A stretch of 64,000 bases of DNA from Shinella zoogloeoides (GTDB lineage: Bacteria; Pseudomonadota; Alphaproteobacteria; Rhizobiales; Rhizobiaceae): the NCBI RefSeq assembly GCF_022682305.1, contig NZ_CP093528.1:3593501-3657500 (forward strand), written 5' to 3'. Shown one piece after another: positions 36,922-47,234 of the stretch (its first letter is position 1; every line of letters starts with the position of its first letter). Made by a program: the position numbers and the translations under genes. Below the pieces are notes generated by a model. It made no database searches. It saw only the letters and a program-made list of their open reading frames with translations, and had not been told where the DNA came from.

Positions 36922-37831
36922 ACCGCTCGTCACCATCTGTATTCCCTCCTACAATCATGCTCAGTTTGTGGGAGAGTCTATTCAGAGTATTCTCGATCAG
37001 ACTTATCTGAACATTGAGTTGATCATCATTGATGATGGTTCAGCCGATAATTCTGCTGAAATTATACGTTCCTATATTGAAGCATGCCAGCGACGCTTTG
37101 CCCGATTCGAGTTTCGCAGCCGACTGAATAAAGGACTAAGCGCAACGCTCAATGAAGCCTTGGAGTGGGCACAAGGGGAATATTTTTCACCGCTTGCATC
37201 GGATGATGCAGCATTGCCGGAGAAGATTGCCTTTCTGGTACGCGAATTACGGCATAGAAATGATCTTGCGGGAGCGTTTGGCGCTGTCGAGATGATAAAC
37301 GATCAGGGAAAGTCGCTTGGTGTGCGAGGACAGCGAGGGGAATGGATATTTACCGATATCTTCCTAGGCACAGCCCGTCTGCAGGCTCCAGCCTCGTTAT
37401 TAAAGACAGAAATACTTCGAAGCGTTGGCGGCTTTAGCGAGGATGTAATAATCGAAGATTGGGATATGTGGCTGAAAATTACCAAAAATGAGAAATTCAA
37501 GCTAAAATCCACACCCTTTATTGTATCAAAATACCGTCTTCATGATAACAACACTCACGCTCGAGTTTACGCCATGCACGATGCGCGTAAACTCATACTA
37601 AATAAATACAAAGAACACAAGCAATTCAATCGTGCCATTGCAGCCTCCCTTATAACAACCGCCATCACAATTGGCAAAAAATCCCCAATTAAGAGCTTAT
37701 ATTATATTATTTCAGCAATCGATGCCCCGATGAAAATGAAACTTCACGCTGTAGCAATAATTATCCTTCCAAATAAACTATATGAATTACTTAAGGCGCG
37801 CATTAATAAATCTGAGAGAATACTACATTGA
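36905..37831 (+). CDS. Glycosyltransferase family 2
   Basis: 308 aa. GT-A nucleotide-binding start VTICIPSYNHAQFVGESI, IIIDDGSADNS, and the metal-site ASDDAALPEK; then GGFSEDVIIEDWDMWLKI near the acceptor site. It adds one sugar to the growing repeat unit; donor unknown. AT-rich, like its neighbours, which suggests acquisition of this part of the locus by transfer. Confidence 0.92.
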   Translation: MTQITEPLVTICIPSYNHAQFVGESIQSILDQTYLNIELIIIDDGSADNSAEIIRSYIEACQRRFARFEFRSRLNKGLSATLNEALEWAQGEYFSPLASDDAALPEKIAFLVRELRHRNDLAGAFGAVEMINDQGKSLGVRGQRGEWIFTDIFLGTARLQAPASLLKTEILRSVGGFSEDVIIEDWDMWLKITKNEKFKLKSTPFIVSKYRLHDNNTHARVYAMHDARKLILNKYKEHKQFNRAIAASLITTAITIGKKSPIKSLYYIISAIDAPMKMKLHAVAIIILPNKLYELLKARINKSERILH

Positions 37832-37883
37832 ATATATATTGCGAAGAAAAACTAAAAACACACAAGAATCATCGGCGAATCCA

Positions 37884-39008
37884 ATGAAAATTGTTCACAT
37901 TATCACCGGATTAAAAGACGGTGGCGCCGAGGCGACACTCTACCGTCTTGCCACCTATGAGCATCCCGGCGACCACCATCTCGTTGTTTCATTAACCGAT
38001 TCCGGCAAGTATGGCTCAATGCTTGAGGCGAAGGGAATACCAGTCAAAAGCCTAAACATGCCCAAAGGCAGGCTAACATTCGGAGGCCTCCGACAACTTT
38101 GGATAATCCTGCGTCAGGAGCGCCCGCAGATAGTACAGACATGGATGTTTCACGCCAATCTGATTGGTGGTGTTGTCGCCAAGCTTATTGGCGGAACCGA
38201 GGTTTACTGGGGCATTCATCATACTACGCTCATTCCAGGAACGACTGGCAATAGCACTAGGCTGGTTGATTGGGCCTGCGCGCGACTTTCACGATATATT
38301 CCGACCAAGATCATTGCCTGTGGGAAGAAAGCCCGTGACGCTCACATATGCAGAGGGTATACGGCTGTAAAGTTTACAGTCATACCTAACGGGTACGATG
38401 TTTCATTTTTCTGCCCCGACTTGCTGGCGCGTGAGCACGTGCGTCGGGAGCTCAGCATTGCGCATGACGCATATGTAGTAGGAACAGTTGGACGTTGGGA
38501 CCCGCAGAAGGATCACGCCAATCTAATAGCGGCAATACGCGTTGTGCGAGAGCAGCATCCGCATCTACACCTCGTCTTGGCCGGCTCTGACTGCGATAAG
38601 AACAATTCCGAACTTCAGGAATTACTATACGCGGCCGCCCTACTCGACAACGTCCACCTACTTGGCCGTCGGACTGATGTCCCAGCGGTGATGAACGCAC
38701 TCGATTTACACGTGTTACCATCTTACAATGAAGCATTTCCAAATGTTGTTGCCGAGGCGATGGCTTGCGGCGTTCCCGGCATCGTTACTGATGTCGGAGA
38801 CGCCAAAGACATCGTCGGAGCAACCGGCTGGGTAGTTCCGCCCAGGGAGGCTCAAGCTTTAGCCAACGCTATCACGGAGGCTCTGTGCGAGATCAGAGAT
38901 ACTCCAAACTGGATACTTAGGAAACAGCAGGTGCGGCAGCGCATCGAAGATAATTTTTCCCTGCAGACTATGGCGGAAAATTACTACAAATCGTGGGCGG
39001 ATAAATGA
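37884..39008 (+). CDS. Glycosyltransferase family 4
   Basis: 374 aa from ATG 37884 (MKIVHIITGLKDGGAEATLY). An earlier in-frame start would overlap the GT2 gene and adds 34 residues that do not look like GT4. Rossmann start ITGLKDGGAE, central VGRWDPQKDHANLI, and the donor-site EAFPNVVAEAMACG are the family features. Retaining GT-B enzyme acting on the lipid-linked repeat unit. Confidence 0.92.
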   Translation: MKIVHIITGLKDGGAEATLYRLATYEHPGDHHLVVSLTDSGKYGSMLEAKGIPVKSLNMPKGRLTFGGLRQLWIILRQERPQIVQTWMFHANLIGGVVAKLIGGTEVYWGIHHTTLIPGTTGNSTRLVDWACARLSRYIPTKIIACGKKARDAHICRGYTAVKFTVIPNGYDVSFFCPDLLAREHVRRELSIAHDAYVVGTVGRWDPQKDHANLIAAIRVVREQHPHLHLVLAGSDCDKNNSELQELLYAAALLDNVHLLGRRTDVPAVMNALDLHVLPSYNEAFPNVVAEAMACGVPGIVTDVGDAKDIVGATGWVVPPREAQALANAITEALCEIRDTPNWILRKQQVRQRIEDNFSLQTMAENYYKSWADK

Positions 39009-39079
39009 TGACATATAATCAACAATAAACTACCAAGACACCGTTAAAACCACCTACCTAGACGAAGAAAAAAGGGAAA

Positions 39080-40165
39080 ATGATTACATATTACATATTA
39101 TATGCGATCATCGCTCTTTCCGCCCTGCTCGGAGAGAAATTCCTGAAACATAGAGAGAAGAATTTCTTTATTTTATTGGTTATTTCATTGGTACTATTTG
39201 TTGGATTACGAGAAGAAATTGGGGGGGATTGGGGAAGCTATCATGAAATACTTAATCTTGCATCAGGCGCCTCACTTGGTACCGCACTACATATATTGGA
39301 GCCGGGATACTCTCTTATAAACTGGGTCGGATCTAATAAATTTGGCGGAATATACTTTCCAAACTTTGTTTGCGCTTTGCTGGCGATAATACCACTTTCT
39401 ATATTCTGTCGTAGTCGGGCCAACCCATGGCTGAGCCTTGTGGTGGCGACGCCTTATCTTATTATCGTTGTCTATATGGGGTATACACGACAGTCAGCAG
39501 CCATAGGCATCTGTATGCTTGCAATCCTATCGTTGGAACGAGAGCATTTTTGGAGTGCCATTGGGTTCGTGATGCTCGCCGCCCTATTTCACCTTACGGC
39601 AGCCGGTTTCTTTCTTCCAACCATATTACTGAGCAGCCTCCCCCTAAACTGGAGGAACGCATTGCAAGCAGCCTTAATGGCAGCCATTGCAGGGACTTAC
39701 GTTATAATACTATCTGCCGGGCGCCTGAATTTCTTGTTTGGGGCCTATGTATCGGAAGCTTATGTATCGACCCCAGATACCAACATAATGCAATCCGCAG
39801 GCGCGCTACCTCGGCTTGGCTTGGGATTTCTTGCGGGCGCAATCTTTATCTGGCTGGTGCGCCAGCAGACTCTTCTCAACTCTCGCAATGGCATCTGGAC
39901 TTTATCTGCGCTTGGAAGTTTCATTCTATTACCACTCGCATTCCTCACTTCAACCTTTGCCGACAGACTGGGACTCTATTTTATCCCTCTTCAATTGCAC
40001 GTCGCCAACCTCGTCGAGGCAGAACTCAAATCCTTCGTCGCACAACAGATGTTCCGAATCGCGGTGGTTGGTTTATATGGTGCTATGCTGACGGTCTGGC
40101 TCATGCGCTCTCGCTTTGCCGAATATTGGCTTCCCTATGACAACCTGTTGTTTCACCTGTTCTAA
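39080..40165 (+). CDS. EpsG-family polysaccharide polymerase (Wzy-like)
   Basis: 361 aa, about ten hydrophobic segments. FVGLREEIGGDWGSYHEIL and YMGYTRQSAAIGICMLAI match the EpsG family motifs (the GxDWxxY and RQ regions). It should polymerise flipped repeat units in the periplasm. The ribosome site AAGGGAAA lies just before ATG 39080. AT-rich. Confidence 0.87.
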   Translation: MITYYILYAIIALSALLGEKFLKHREKNFFILLVISLVLFVGLREEIGGDWGSYHEILNLASGASLGTALHILEPGYSLINWVGSNKFGGIYFPNFVCALLAIIPLSIFCRSRANPWLSLVVATPYLIIVVYMGYTRQSAAIGICMLAILSLEREHFWSAIGFVMLAALFHLTAAGFFLPTILLSSLPLNWRNALQAALMAAIAGTYVIILSAGRLNFLFGAYVSEAYVSTPDTNIMQSAGALPRLGLGFLAGAIFIWLVRQQTLLNSRNGIWTLSALGSFILLPLAFLTSTFADRLGLYFIPLQLHVANLVEAELKSFVAQQMFRIAVVGLYGAMLTVWLMRSRFAEYWLPYDNLLFHLF

Positions 40166-40198
40166 CGAGTATCCGCCGCTGTCCTCGGAAATGTACGC

Positions 40199-41320
40199 AT
40201 GACCTCAATCGCAATTATTGGCAATCAGGCCTTTTCGCTGATCAACTTCCGCGGCCCGCTGATCACGGATATGGTCGCACGCGGCCACACGGTCTATGCG
40301 CTAGCACCAGAAATTGACAATTCTGCGAAACAGGCTTTGCGGCAGCTTGGAGCGCAGCCGGTCGAGATAACCCTTTCGCGCACCGGTACAAATCCACTCG
40401 CCGATCTAACGACCCTCGTTTCATTGTGGCGAAGCTTGGTGAAAATAAAACCTAATCTTATTCTTGCCTACGCCGCCAAGCCGGTCATCTATGGCACGAT
40501 CGCAGCTTGGCTTGCCGGCGTACCCCACTGCTTCGCCATGATCGAAGGACTTGGCTATGTGTTTATGGCGCGCCCGGACGATGGCTTTGCCAAGAGGGGC
40601 CTTCGCCGATTGGTCAAGGGGCTTTATCGTTTTTCACTCCAGCGCGCCAAACGCATATTTTTCCTCAACGACGATGATATTGCCGACTTCACGCGCATGA
40701 ATCTTGCGCTGCCACAAAAGGCCGTCAAGCTCGGCGGTATTGGCGTCGACCTTGGACAGTGGCGATCGGCCCCACCGGTCCTGGCCCCTGTGACCTTTAC
40801 TTTGGTAGCCCGCCTCTTGCGGGACAAAGGGGTCGTCGAGTTCGTCGAAGCAGCCCGCCTCATAAGAATGCGCAATCCACAAATCCGGTTTTTGTTGGTA
40901 GGCGGACGCGACAGCAACCCCGAGTCCGTAAGCGAGGCAGAGCTTTCAGCTTGGGTGGCCGATGGATCGGTGGAATGGACCGGACACGTACCTGTGCGTC
41001 CCTGGTTGGAACAGACCAGTGTTTTCGTCCTACCTTCCTTTTATCGAGAAGGCGTTCCCCGCAGCATTCAAGAAGCGATGGCCATGGCACGTCCCATTAT
41101 TACAACCGACTGGGTTGGCTGCCGCGAAACCGTAATCGAAGGCCGTAACGGCTTTCTGGTGCCGCCTCGCGATGCCTCATCGCTCGCCGACGCCATGCAG
41201 CATTTCATTGACAATCCCGCCCTGATCGTCGAGATGGGCAGACAGAGCCGTATTTTGGCCGAGGAGCGCTTTGATGTAAAGGCAATCAACGCGCGAATGA
41301 TGGAAATCATGGAGCTGTGA
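40199..41320 (+). CDS. Glycosyltransferase family 4 (PglA/WbnH-like)
   Basis: 373 aa. IAIIGNQAFSLINFRGPLI, AYAAKPVIYGTIAAWLAGVP and MIEGLGYVFM are typical of GT4 enzymes adding the second sugar to an undecaprenyl-PP-HexNAc (PglA group). The C-terminus has PSFYREGVPRSIQEAMAMARPI. It lies just upstream of the initiating sugar transferase, in keeping with that step. Confidence 0.9.
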   Translation: MTSIAIIGNQAFSLINFRGPLITDMVARGHTVYALAPEIDNSAKQALRQLGAQPVEITLSRTGTNPLADLTTLVSLWRSLVKIKPNLILAYAAKPVIYGTIAAWLAGVPHCFAMIEGLGYVFMARPDDGFAKRGLRRLVKGLYRFSLQRAKRIFFLNDDDIADFTRMNLALPQKAVKLGGIGVDLGQWRSAPPVLAPVTFTLVARLLRDKGVVEFVEAARLIRMRNPQIRFLLVGGRDSNPESVSEAELSAWVADGSVEWTGHVPVRPWLEQTSVFVLPSFYREGVPRSIQEAMAMARPIITTDWVGCRETVIEGRNGFLVPPRDASSLADAMQHFIDNPALIVEMGRQSRILAEERFDVKAINARMMEIMEL

Positions 41321-41350
41321 TGAAGCTCCGAACGTTTATCGGGGCTGCAA

Positions 41351-42670
41351 GTGGAAAAACGGGCAAGACGAGTGCGCCGCAAATCTGGCCCGCACTATCC
41401 CGTACGCGATCTTTCCTATGTCACTGCGCAGGGTGGGCGGACGCGCCGCCATAAATATTTGCGCGAGCTGCGCAGTTTTGCAGGTTCTGTCGCTGTAACC
41501 ATAGGGTTGCTGGCGCTGACTTATGTCGCCATTACCACTCGTTGGGGCCGTGACGATTGGCTCAATATTCTCTCGACGATCGGCACACTCGCCTGCGTAC
41601 CGGTATTTTCTGCCGCCATCCTGTCGGCTTTTCGCCGGCACGAAGCACCAGTCGTCGCCGCCTCTATCGTCAGCATAGGCTTATTCAGCGTCGCGGTAAG
41701 CGTCCTTTCGGCCCTACGCATTCCAGTAAGCTACCTGGCGTTGTTGTGGTGCCTCCCAATCGTGTTGACGGTGATGGTCTATGCCAATCTCAGATTTCAC
41801 CGCCAGTTTGGAGCACGGGCAGCGCTTGCACCCTTCGACCGAGCCACAGATGTGATGAGTGAACTGGGTGGCCTACCAATTCTATCTGGCCCCGACGCAG
41901 ACCTTGCAAACAACGAAATCGTGTTGATCGACCCGCATGAGCATCATAGTGAGGCCTGGTCGGCATTTCTCGCCAACTGCTATCTGGGCGGCATCGAAAT
42001 CATGCCTTGGACACGTTATCTTGAAGTACAGCGCGGTCGGCTGGATATTTCCAGCTTCGATATTACGCACCTTAACTATAGCCCAAGCCAGTTAATATAT
42101 GCCCGCCTCAAGCGTAGCCTAGACGTTCTGGCTGTTATTATCACGCTACCGCTAACGCTACCAATCGCATCGTTTGTCGCACTTTTTCTGTATTTCCTTG
42201 ATGGGAAGCCGGTGATTTTCGTTCAGATTCGACGCGGCTTTGGCGGTCGCCGCTTCCGCATGTACAAATTCCGCACAATGTATAAAGGTACCAGCGGCGG
42301 CGCGACAAATATCGGCGATAATCGAATTATGCCTGGCTGCAGATTTATCCGCAGAGTTCGCCTAGATGAATTACCCCAACTTTATAATATTTTAATTGGC
42401 GACATGTCTCTTATCGGCCCGCGCCCGGAAGCAATGGACCTTTCTCGGGAATATGAGCGCGTAATTCCAAAATATACCCATCGACTTCTTGTTCTTCCCG
42501 GGATAACAGGCTGGGCACAAGTCAATAGTGGATATACAAGCAACCCGGAAGAGGCATTAATCAAACTTTCCTACGATCTTTACTATATAAAACACCTCTC
42601 TTTCGACCTTGATCTGCTTGTCCTATTTAAAACAATACGCACAGTCCTCTTTGGATCTGGTGCGCGATAG
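41351..42670 (+). CDS. Polyprenyl-phosphate sugar-1-phosphate transferase (initiating)
   Basis: 439 aa from GTG 41351. Four hydrophobic segments and a soluble spacer precede the catalytic domain (from about residue 255). Catalytic features are KRSLDVLAVIITLPLTLPI, RRFRMYKFRTM, LDELPQLYNILIGDMSLIGPRPE and PGITGWAQVNSGYTSNPEE. It primes synthesis by loading a sugar phosphate onto undecaprenyl phosphate. Last gene of the operon. Confidence 0.94.
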   Translation: MEKRARRVRRKSGPHYPVRDLSYVTAQGGRTRRHKYLRELRSFAGSVAVTIGLLALTYVAITTRWGRDDWLNILSTIGTLACVPVFSAAILSAFRRHEAPVVAASIVSIGLFSVAVSVLSALRIPVSYLALLWCLPIVLTVMVYANLRFHRQFGARAALAPFDRATDVMSELGGLPILSGPDADLANNEIVLIDPHEHHSEAWSAFLANCYLGGIEIMPWTRYLEVQRGRLDISSFDITHLNYSPSQLIYARLKRSLDVLAVIITLPLTLPIASFVALFLYFLDGKPVIFVQIRRGFGGRRFRMYKFRTMYKGTSGGATNIGDNRIMPGCRFIRRVRLDELPQLYNILIGDMSLIGPRPEAMDLSREYERVIPKYTHRLLVLPGITGWAQVNSGYTSNPEEALIKLSYDLYYIKHLSFDLDLLVLFKTIRTVLFGSGAR

Positions 42671-43080
42671 CAGTCGCGAGAACAGCGACGCGAGGGTTAA
42701 TTCGCAGGTCACGAGATTAGAAATCGCCCTTCAGATTAACAAACGAGAAATGGCTGGGGCGCCAGGATTCCCAGCTAGAGAATCCACCTCATTTCAAGCC
42801 GTTGAGAAGCTTACTAAATCCTTATCACCTGATATTCCTGTACGACAGTCTTGTACTACAATCCGATACGACAGTCCGGCGGAATCTTACGGCCGGTATA
42901 CGGAGGCCTTGGGGCGTTGACCGGAAAGGCTTAATAGGAAGCCCTCCCCTGCGGGACCACCTAAACGCACCATAGCAGCGACGACCGGAGGATAATGTAC
43001 GCCATCAAGACGCACAGTCTTGAAAATCAGACCAAGATCACGTACATCTTGAACAAGTACACTTCACAAGGGAGACGGAG
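42671..43080. other. Intergenic gap after the polysaccharide operon
   Basis: No convincing gene. It holds a possible tRNA 3'-end fragment (42751-42770, minus strand) and the operator candidate of the next operon (43042-43060). The base composition returns to high GC across it. Confidence 0.5.
43042..43060. promoter_or_regulatory. Inverted repeat upstream of the DUF1778/GNAT operon
   Basis: GTACATCTTGAACAAGTAC has a CTTGAACAAG core flanked by GTAC on both sides. It lies 21 bp before the antitoxin start, where the ribbon-helix-helix antitoxin and acetyltransferase toxin would bind. Confidence 0.5.
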
Positions 43081-43359
43081 ATGCCCCAAGCTGCCGTGGA
43101 TGACAACAAGCGCATGAATCTGCGTGTCTCGCCGGAAACGAAGGCCAAGCTCGTGCGCGCGGCCGCATTGCGCAACACCGACCTGACCAACTTCGTGACC
43201 CAGACCGTCTTGCGGGAGGCCGAAGCCGTGATCGAGGCAGCCGAGGTCGTTCGGCTCTCGTCGCGCGATCATGCGCGCGTGCTTGAGCTGCTGGAAAATC
43301 CGCCCAAGCCCAACGCAAAGCTGCGGGCGGCAATCGCGGCGTTGCCCGACACCCTATGA
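43081..43359 (+). CDS. DUF1778 ribbon-helix-helix antitoxin (TacA-like)
   Basis: 92 aa with an N-terminal ribbon-helix-helix (NKRMNLRVSPETKAKLVRAAALRNTDLTNFV). The C-terminal tail, FLSS-type in relatives, reads RLSSRDHARVLELLENPPKPNAKL and wraps the toxin's active site. The start follows GGGAGACGGAG. The stop overlaps the toxin start (ATGA). Confidence 0.92.
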   Translation: MPQAAVDDNKRMNLRVSPETKAKLVRAAALRNTDLTNFVTQTVLREAEAVIEAAEVVRLSSRDHARVLELLENPPKPNAKLRAAIAALPDTL

Positions 43360-43883
43360 CACTGCCCGCCTGGAGAGAGGAAGCAATCGCGAAGTCGCAT
43401 GATCGACAGTCCTTCGACTGCGGCGATCCCGCGATGAACGATTTCCTCCGGCGCTACGCGCGTCAAAGCCACGAACAGAATGCCTCAAAGACTTTCTGCG
43501 CGATCGACGTTGCCACGCCCAATCGCGTGCTCGGATTCTACACCGTCGCTCCCTCCGCCATAGCCCATGAAGTTGTGCCGGCATCGATGACGAAAGGATT
43601 GGCCCAGCACGAGGTTTGCGGTTTCAAGCTGGCACGCATCGCAACCGACGTGACGGTAGCGGGCCAGGGTTTGGGCGGCCAACTCCTCGCGGCCGTTGCG
43701 TTGCGCTGCCTACGGATCGCGGCCGAGGCCGGCGGCGTGCTGCTGATCATCGACGCCAAGGGCGCGCGGGCAGCGCAATGGTATGCCGGCTACGGGGCCG
43801 AGCCGCTTGAGAACCGCCCACTCACGCTGGTCATGCCGCTTGCAACCTTCGCCGCCGACCTCAAGGCCAAAGGCCTTCTCTGA
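43356..43883 (+). CDS. GNAT acetyltransferase toxin (TacT-like)
   Basis: 175 aa. FDCGDPAMNDFLRRYARQSHE at the N-terminus, VLGFYTVAPSAI, and the acetyl-CoA loop VAGQGLGGQLLAAVALR are as in TacT/AtaT toxins, which acetylate the amino group of aminoacyl-tRNA and stop translation. Coupled to the DUF1778 antitoxin. Appears intact and flanks the IS cluster. Confidence 0.92.
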   Translation: MTLPAWREEAIAKSHDRQSFDCGDPAMNDFLRRYARQSHEQNASKTFCAIDVATPNRVLGFYTVAPSAIAHEVVPASMTKGLAQHEVCGFKLARIATDVTVAGQGLGGQLLAAVALRCLRIAAEAGGVLLIIDAKGARAAQWYAGYGAEPLENRPLTLVMPLATFAADLKAKGLL

Positions 43884-44246
43884 CGGGAGCAATCATTTGA
43901 CTGCGATCTGTATTCACGAGGTTGTCGTTGTGTATACTTTTACAGGTATCTGAAAATCACGAAGGAAGTTAAGCGATCATATTGAATGACTAATATGGGG
44001 CCGCCTGCGGTCTGACTGCTTCTCGAACGCGAGAGACGAAAGCGGCAAGACCGCCGCGGTTCGCCGAAGTCCGCTATCGGCCCCACAACTGCTAACCTCA
44101 GACGCGGAAAATCGCGATCTTTTCGCTCAGTAATCCATCCGACAAGACCGATTAAAACAGTCCGAACGAGACTGCTAGTCAGGATAGGAACGTCGGCGCA
44201 AATCACCAGTCAGCGGTTGTTAGTGGGCGCGCTCGGCGTTTCTAGC
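43884..44246. other. Gap between the GNAT operon and the first IS256 copy
   Basis: No supported gene. Short reading frames exist on both strands without ribosome sites or recognisable products. Confidence 0.4.
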
Positions 44247-44901
44247 GATCGTGTCCCTGGAGGTGGTGTAGCAGGGTAGCGGCGGTCACCAGTGTTTTTC
44301 CGGTAGGGTCGGGTTGTTGAAGACCAACCTGATGGAAAGATCACCGATGACCGACGACATGATGAACCTGCGCTCACTCGTTGAGAAGAGTGCCGACGCC
44401 GATTTGCTGCGCGAGATGATCGGCTTTGCTGCCGAGAAGCTGATGGCGCTGGAGGTCGGCACGAAGACCGGCGCGGGCTACGGCGAGAAGAATGAGTTCC
44501 GACTTGCCCAACGTAACGGCTATCGCGACCGGGATTGGGAGACACGTGCTGGCACCGTCGAGCTGCGCATTCCGAAGCTTCGCACAGGCAGCTATTTCCC
44601 GAGTTTCCTTGAGCCGCGCCGGATGGCTGAGAAGGCTCTGACGGCGGTGATCCAGGAAGCCTATATCCAGGGCGTTTCGACTCGCTCCGTCGACGACCTG
44701 GTCAAGGCCATGGGCATGTCGGGCATCTCCAAGAGCCAGGTGTCTCGGTTGTGCGAAGAGATCGATGACAAGGTGAAGGCCTTCCTCGACAGACCCATCG
44801 AAGGGGAATGGCCCTATCTGTGGATCGATGCCACCTACCTCAAGGTTCGTCGCGGCGGCCGCATCGTCTCCGTTGCCGTCATCATCGTAACCGCCCGATT
44901 G

Positions 44902-45198
44902 TTACCGTGGGGAATATGTCTTGACGCGTGCGGCGATGTCTTCGTCGAGGACGAAGCAATCGAGGAACTCCTGCCATGTTTCTGCAGACCTACGCGCGTC
45001 GCTGAGCATCTGCCTGAGTTCGTCAACGCCATCGTCTGTTAAAGCTGACGTACTCTCGTCGTCTCCGGTTACGACGCTGATTATATTGCCATAGGTCAGA
45101 TTGTCATCATTGCTGATGATCTCCCGGAGGAGGTCGACGTCCTCATCGAGGATCTCGGCGACATAATCGACAGTGAAGACGAAGCGAACCGCTGCCAT
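44902..45198 (-). CDS. Passenger protein of the IS66 element, unknown function
   Basis: 98 aa from ATG 45198, overlapping the tnpC stop as TGATG and therefore translated with it. Strongly acidic ([44 protein letters not shown]) with a helical C-terminus. Its stop is 12 bp from the inverted repeat, so it is part of the element. Similar small acidic genes occur after tnpC in some IS66 members, but I know no assigned role. It might be a regulator or a DNA mimic; both are guesses. Confidence 0.7.
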   Translation of the reverse strand: MAAVRFVFTVDYVAEILDEDVDLLREIISNDDNLTYGNIISVVTGDDESTSALTDDGVDELRQMLSDARRSAETWQEFLDCFVLDEDIAARVKTYSPR

Positions 45199-46823
45199 CA
45201 GGCCGCCTCGGCGCAGATAACTGCCGTCATCGGCTTCCAGTTCCATGGAAGCAGCTCCGCCAGGCGATTGATCTTGTGATCCTGAATGCGGTCCAGCACG
45301 TCAACCAGATAGGCCTGCGGATCAAGGCCATTCATCTTGGCGGTTTCGATAATTGTCATGGCCCGCGCCAAGGTTTCTGCTCCAGTGTCGGCACCCGCGA
45401 AGAGCCAGTTGCGCCTTCCAACGCCGATAGGACGCAACGCCCGTTCTGCTGCATTGTTATCGATTGCGACACGACCGTCTTCCAGGAACAGGCAGAACGA
45501 GGACCACCTGCTCAGGCCATACCGGAAAGCTCCCGCCAGATCGCTCTTGCCGGGGATGCGGGTAAGTTGCGCCTCGGCCCAGACACGCAAGGCTTCGACC
45601 TTTGCCTTGCTGTGCTTCTGGCGCGCGGCAAAACGGATATTGGCAGGCTTGCCTGCAACCTCACGCTCGATATCGTAAAGCGCGCCGATACGGTCGAGAG
45701 CCTCGCGGGCTATCTCGGACTTGTTTGAGGTCCATATATCATGGAAGTCGCGCCGCCAATGCGCCCAGCACGAAGCCTCGCGGAAGCGGCGTGTCCCGTC
45801 CGCTCCGGCCTCATACAACTTCGCATAACCTTTGTAGCCGTCGGCCTGAAGGATGCCGCTTGCTTGGCTGAGGTGACGTTGAACATGCTCTTGCTTCCAG
45901 TCGGGAGCAAAGTAATAGACCGCACCGGGCGGAGCTGTGCCCGCCCATGGGCGCTGGTCCCGGACATAGGTCCAGAGCCTGCCCTTCTTCACCCCTTTCC
46001 CCAGCCCCTTGTCTCGCACAGAACGATCAAGAACCCGGATCGGCGTGTCGTCGGCATGGAGAAGATCGCTGCTCATGATCGCGGCTTCGATCAACTCGAT
46101 CAGCGGCAGGAGCACCCGCATGGCGCGGCCACACCAATCGACCAGCGTGCTGTCGGGGATATCAACGCCCATGCGGGCGAAGATTTCGTTCAGGCGATAG
46201 AGCGGCAGGTGGTCGTCAAACTTCGAGACCAGGATGTAGGCGAGCAGTCCTGCGCCCGCCATGCTGCCCGGTATCGGACGGCTGGGCGCGGGCAACTGCA
46301 CCATCTTCTCGCAGCAACGGCAGGACTTCTTCAGCCGAGCAACCTCGATGACCTTCATCTGTGCGGCGATCATGTCGAGGATTTCGCTGACGTCTTCACC
46401 AACAAGCCGCAATTCGCCACCACAAGCGGGGCAGTGCGTTCCGGGGTCGAGTTCCCTGCGCTCGCGAGCAGCCTTGTCCGACACGCGCGGACGGCGTCGC
46501 ATGGTCTTTTCCGGCTTGCTTGCCTCAGGAGGCCCAAGCTCCGTTTCCTTGACCTCGGCGAGCGGCTCGGCTCTGCTTTCCGAGGCGGCAATCATCAGGT
46601 CCTCCAGGGCCAGTTCCAACTGCTGGATTTCCCGTTCGATCTTTTCCGATGACTTGCCGAAGCCATGTTTCTTGAGCCTGGCGATGCGTAGCCGCAGGGA
46701 TTGGATCAACTGATCATGCGCCTGCAAGGTCGCCGACATCTTCGCGTTCTTCGCCTCAAGCGACGCGATCATCGCCTTCAGGAAGGCCGGATCGTCGGGA
46801 AGATTTTGGCTAACATTCGACAT
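45198..46823 (-). CDS. tnpC: IS66 family transposase TnpC
   Basis: 541 aa from ATG 46823. N-terminal leucine-rich coiled coil ([20 protein letters not shown]), zinc-finger region ([35 protein letters not shown]), DDE catalytic core ([25 protein letters not shown]) and C-terminal [22 protein letters not shown]. Full length, encoded on the minus strand. Confidence 0.96.
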   Translation of the reverse strand: MSNVSQNLPDDPAFLKAMIASLEAKNAKMSATLQAHDQLIQSLRLRIARLKKHGFGKSSEKIEREIQQLELALEDLMIAASESRAEPLAEVKETELGPPEASKPEKTMRRRPRVSDKAARERRELDPGTHCPACGGELRLVGEDVSEILDMIAAQMKVIEVARLKKSCRCCEKMVQLPAPSRPIPGSMAGAGLLAYILVSKFDDHLPLYRLNEIFARMGVDIPDSTLVDWCGRAMRVLLPLIELIEAAIMSSDLLHADDTPIRVLDRSVRDKGLGKGVKKGRLWTYVRDQRPWAGTAPPGAVYYFAPDWKQEHVQRHLSQASGILQADGYKGYAKLYEAGADGTRRFREASCWAHWRRDFHDIWTSNKSEIAREALDRIGALYDIEREVAGKPANIRFAARQKHSKAKVEALRVWAEAQLTRIPGKSDLAGAFRYGLSRWSSFCLFLEDGRVAIDNNAAERALRPIGVGRRNWLFAGADTGAETLARAMTIIETAKMNGLDPQAYLVDVLDRIQDHKINRLAELLPWNWKPMTAVICAEAA

Positions 46824-46886
46824 GAACCTGACTACCACAGGTCAGGCTCAATATCCATAAAAACACGCAGATTCAGTGGGATAAAA

Positions 46887-47234
46887 TCAACCAACACGGG
46901 CTGGAGGAGCGCCCCAGTCGGGTCGTCGCCAATCAATCCCTTCCCACAGCATCGCCAGTTGAGCAGACGTCAACCGGGCTGTCCCATCTGCTGCCGACGG
47001 CCAGGGAAACCGACCTTTCTGCAGAACCTTGTAATAGAGGCAGAACCCCTGGCCATCAAAATACAAAAGTTTCAAACGGTCGCCCCGCTTGCCCCGAAAC
47101 GCAAAGACCGCGCCTCCCGTCGGCTTCTGGCGCAGCACATCCTGGGCAAGAGCTGCCAGCCCCTCGATCCCCTTGCGCATGTCCGTGACACCGCAGGCGA
47201 GATAAACACGAACACCTGTCCCAGGCCCGATCAT
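46887..47234 (-). CDS. tnpB: IS66 accessory protein TnpB
   Basis: 115 aa. VRVYLACGVTDMRKGIEGLAALAQ and FRGKRGDRLKLLYFDGQGFCLYYK are the defining IS66 Orf2 motifs. The start overlaps the end of tnpA by 4 nt. Required for transposition in the family. Confidence 0.96.
   Translation of the reverse strand: MIGPGTGVRVYLACGVTDMRKGIEGLAALAQDVLRQKPTGGAVFAFRGKRGDRLKLLYFDGQGFCLYYKVLQKGRFPWPSAADGTARLTSAQLAMLWEGIDWRRPDWGAPPARVG

Noticed and set aside
42609..42920. Rightward 103-codon frame at the end of the sugar transferase gene
   Set aside because: Out of frame with the transferase and running into non-coding sequence; no ribosome site.
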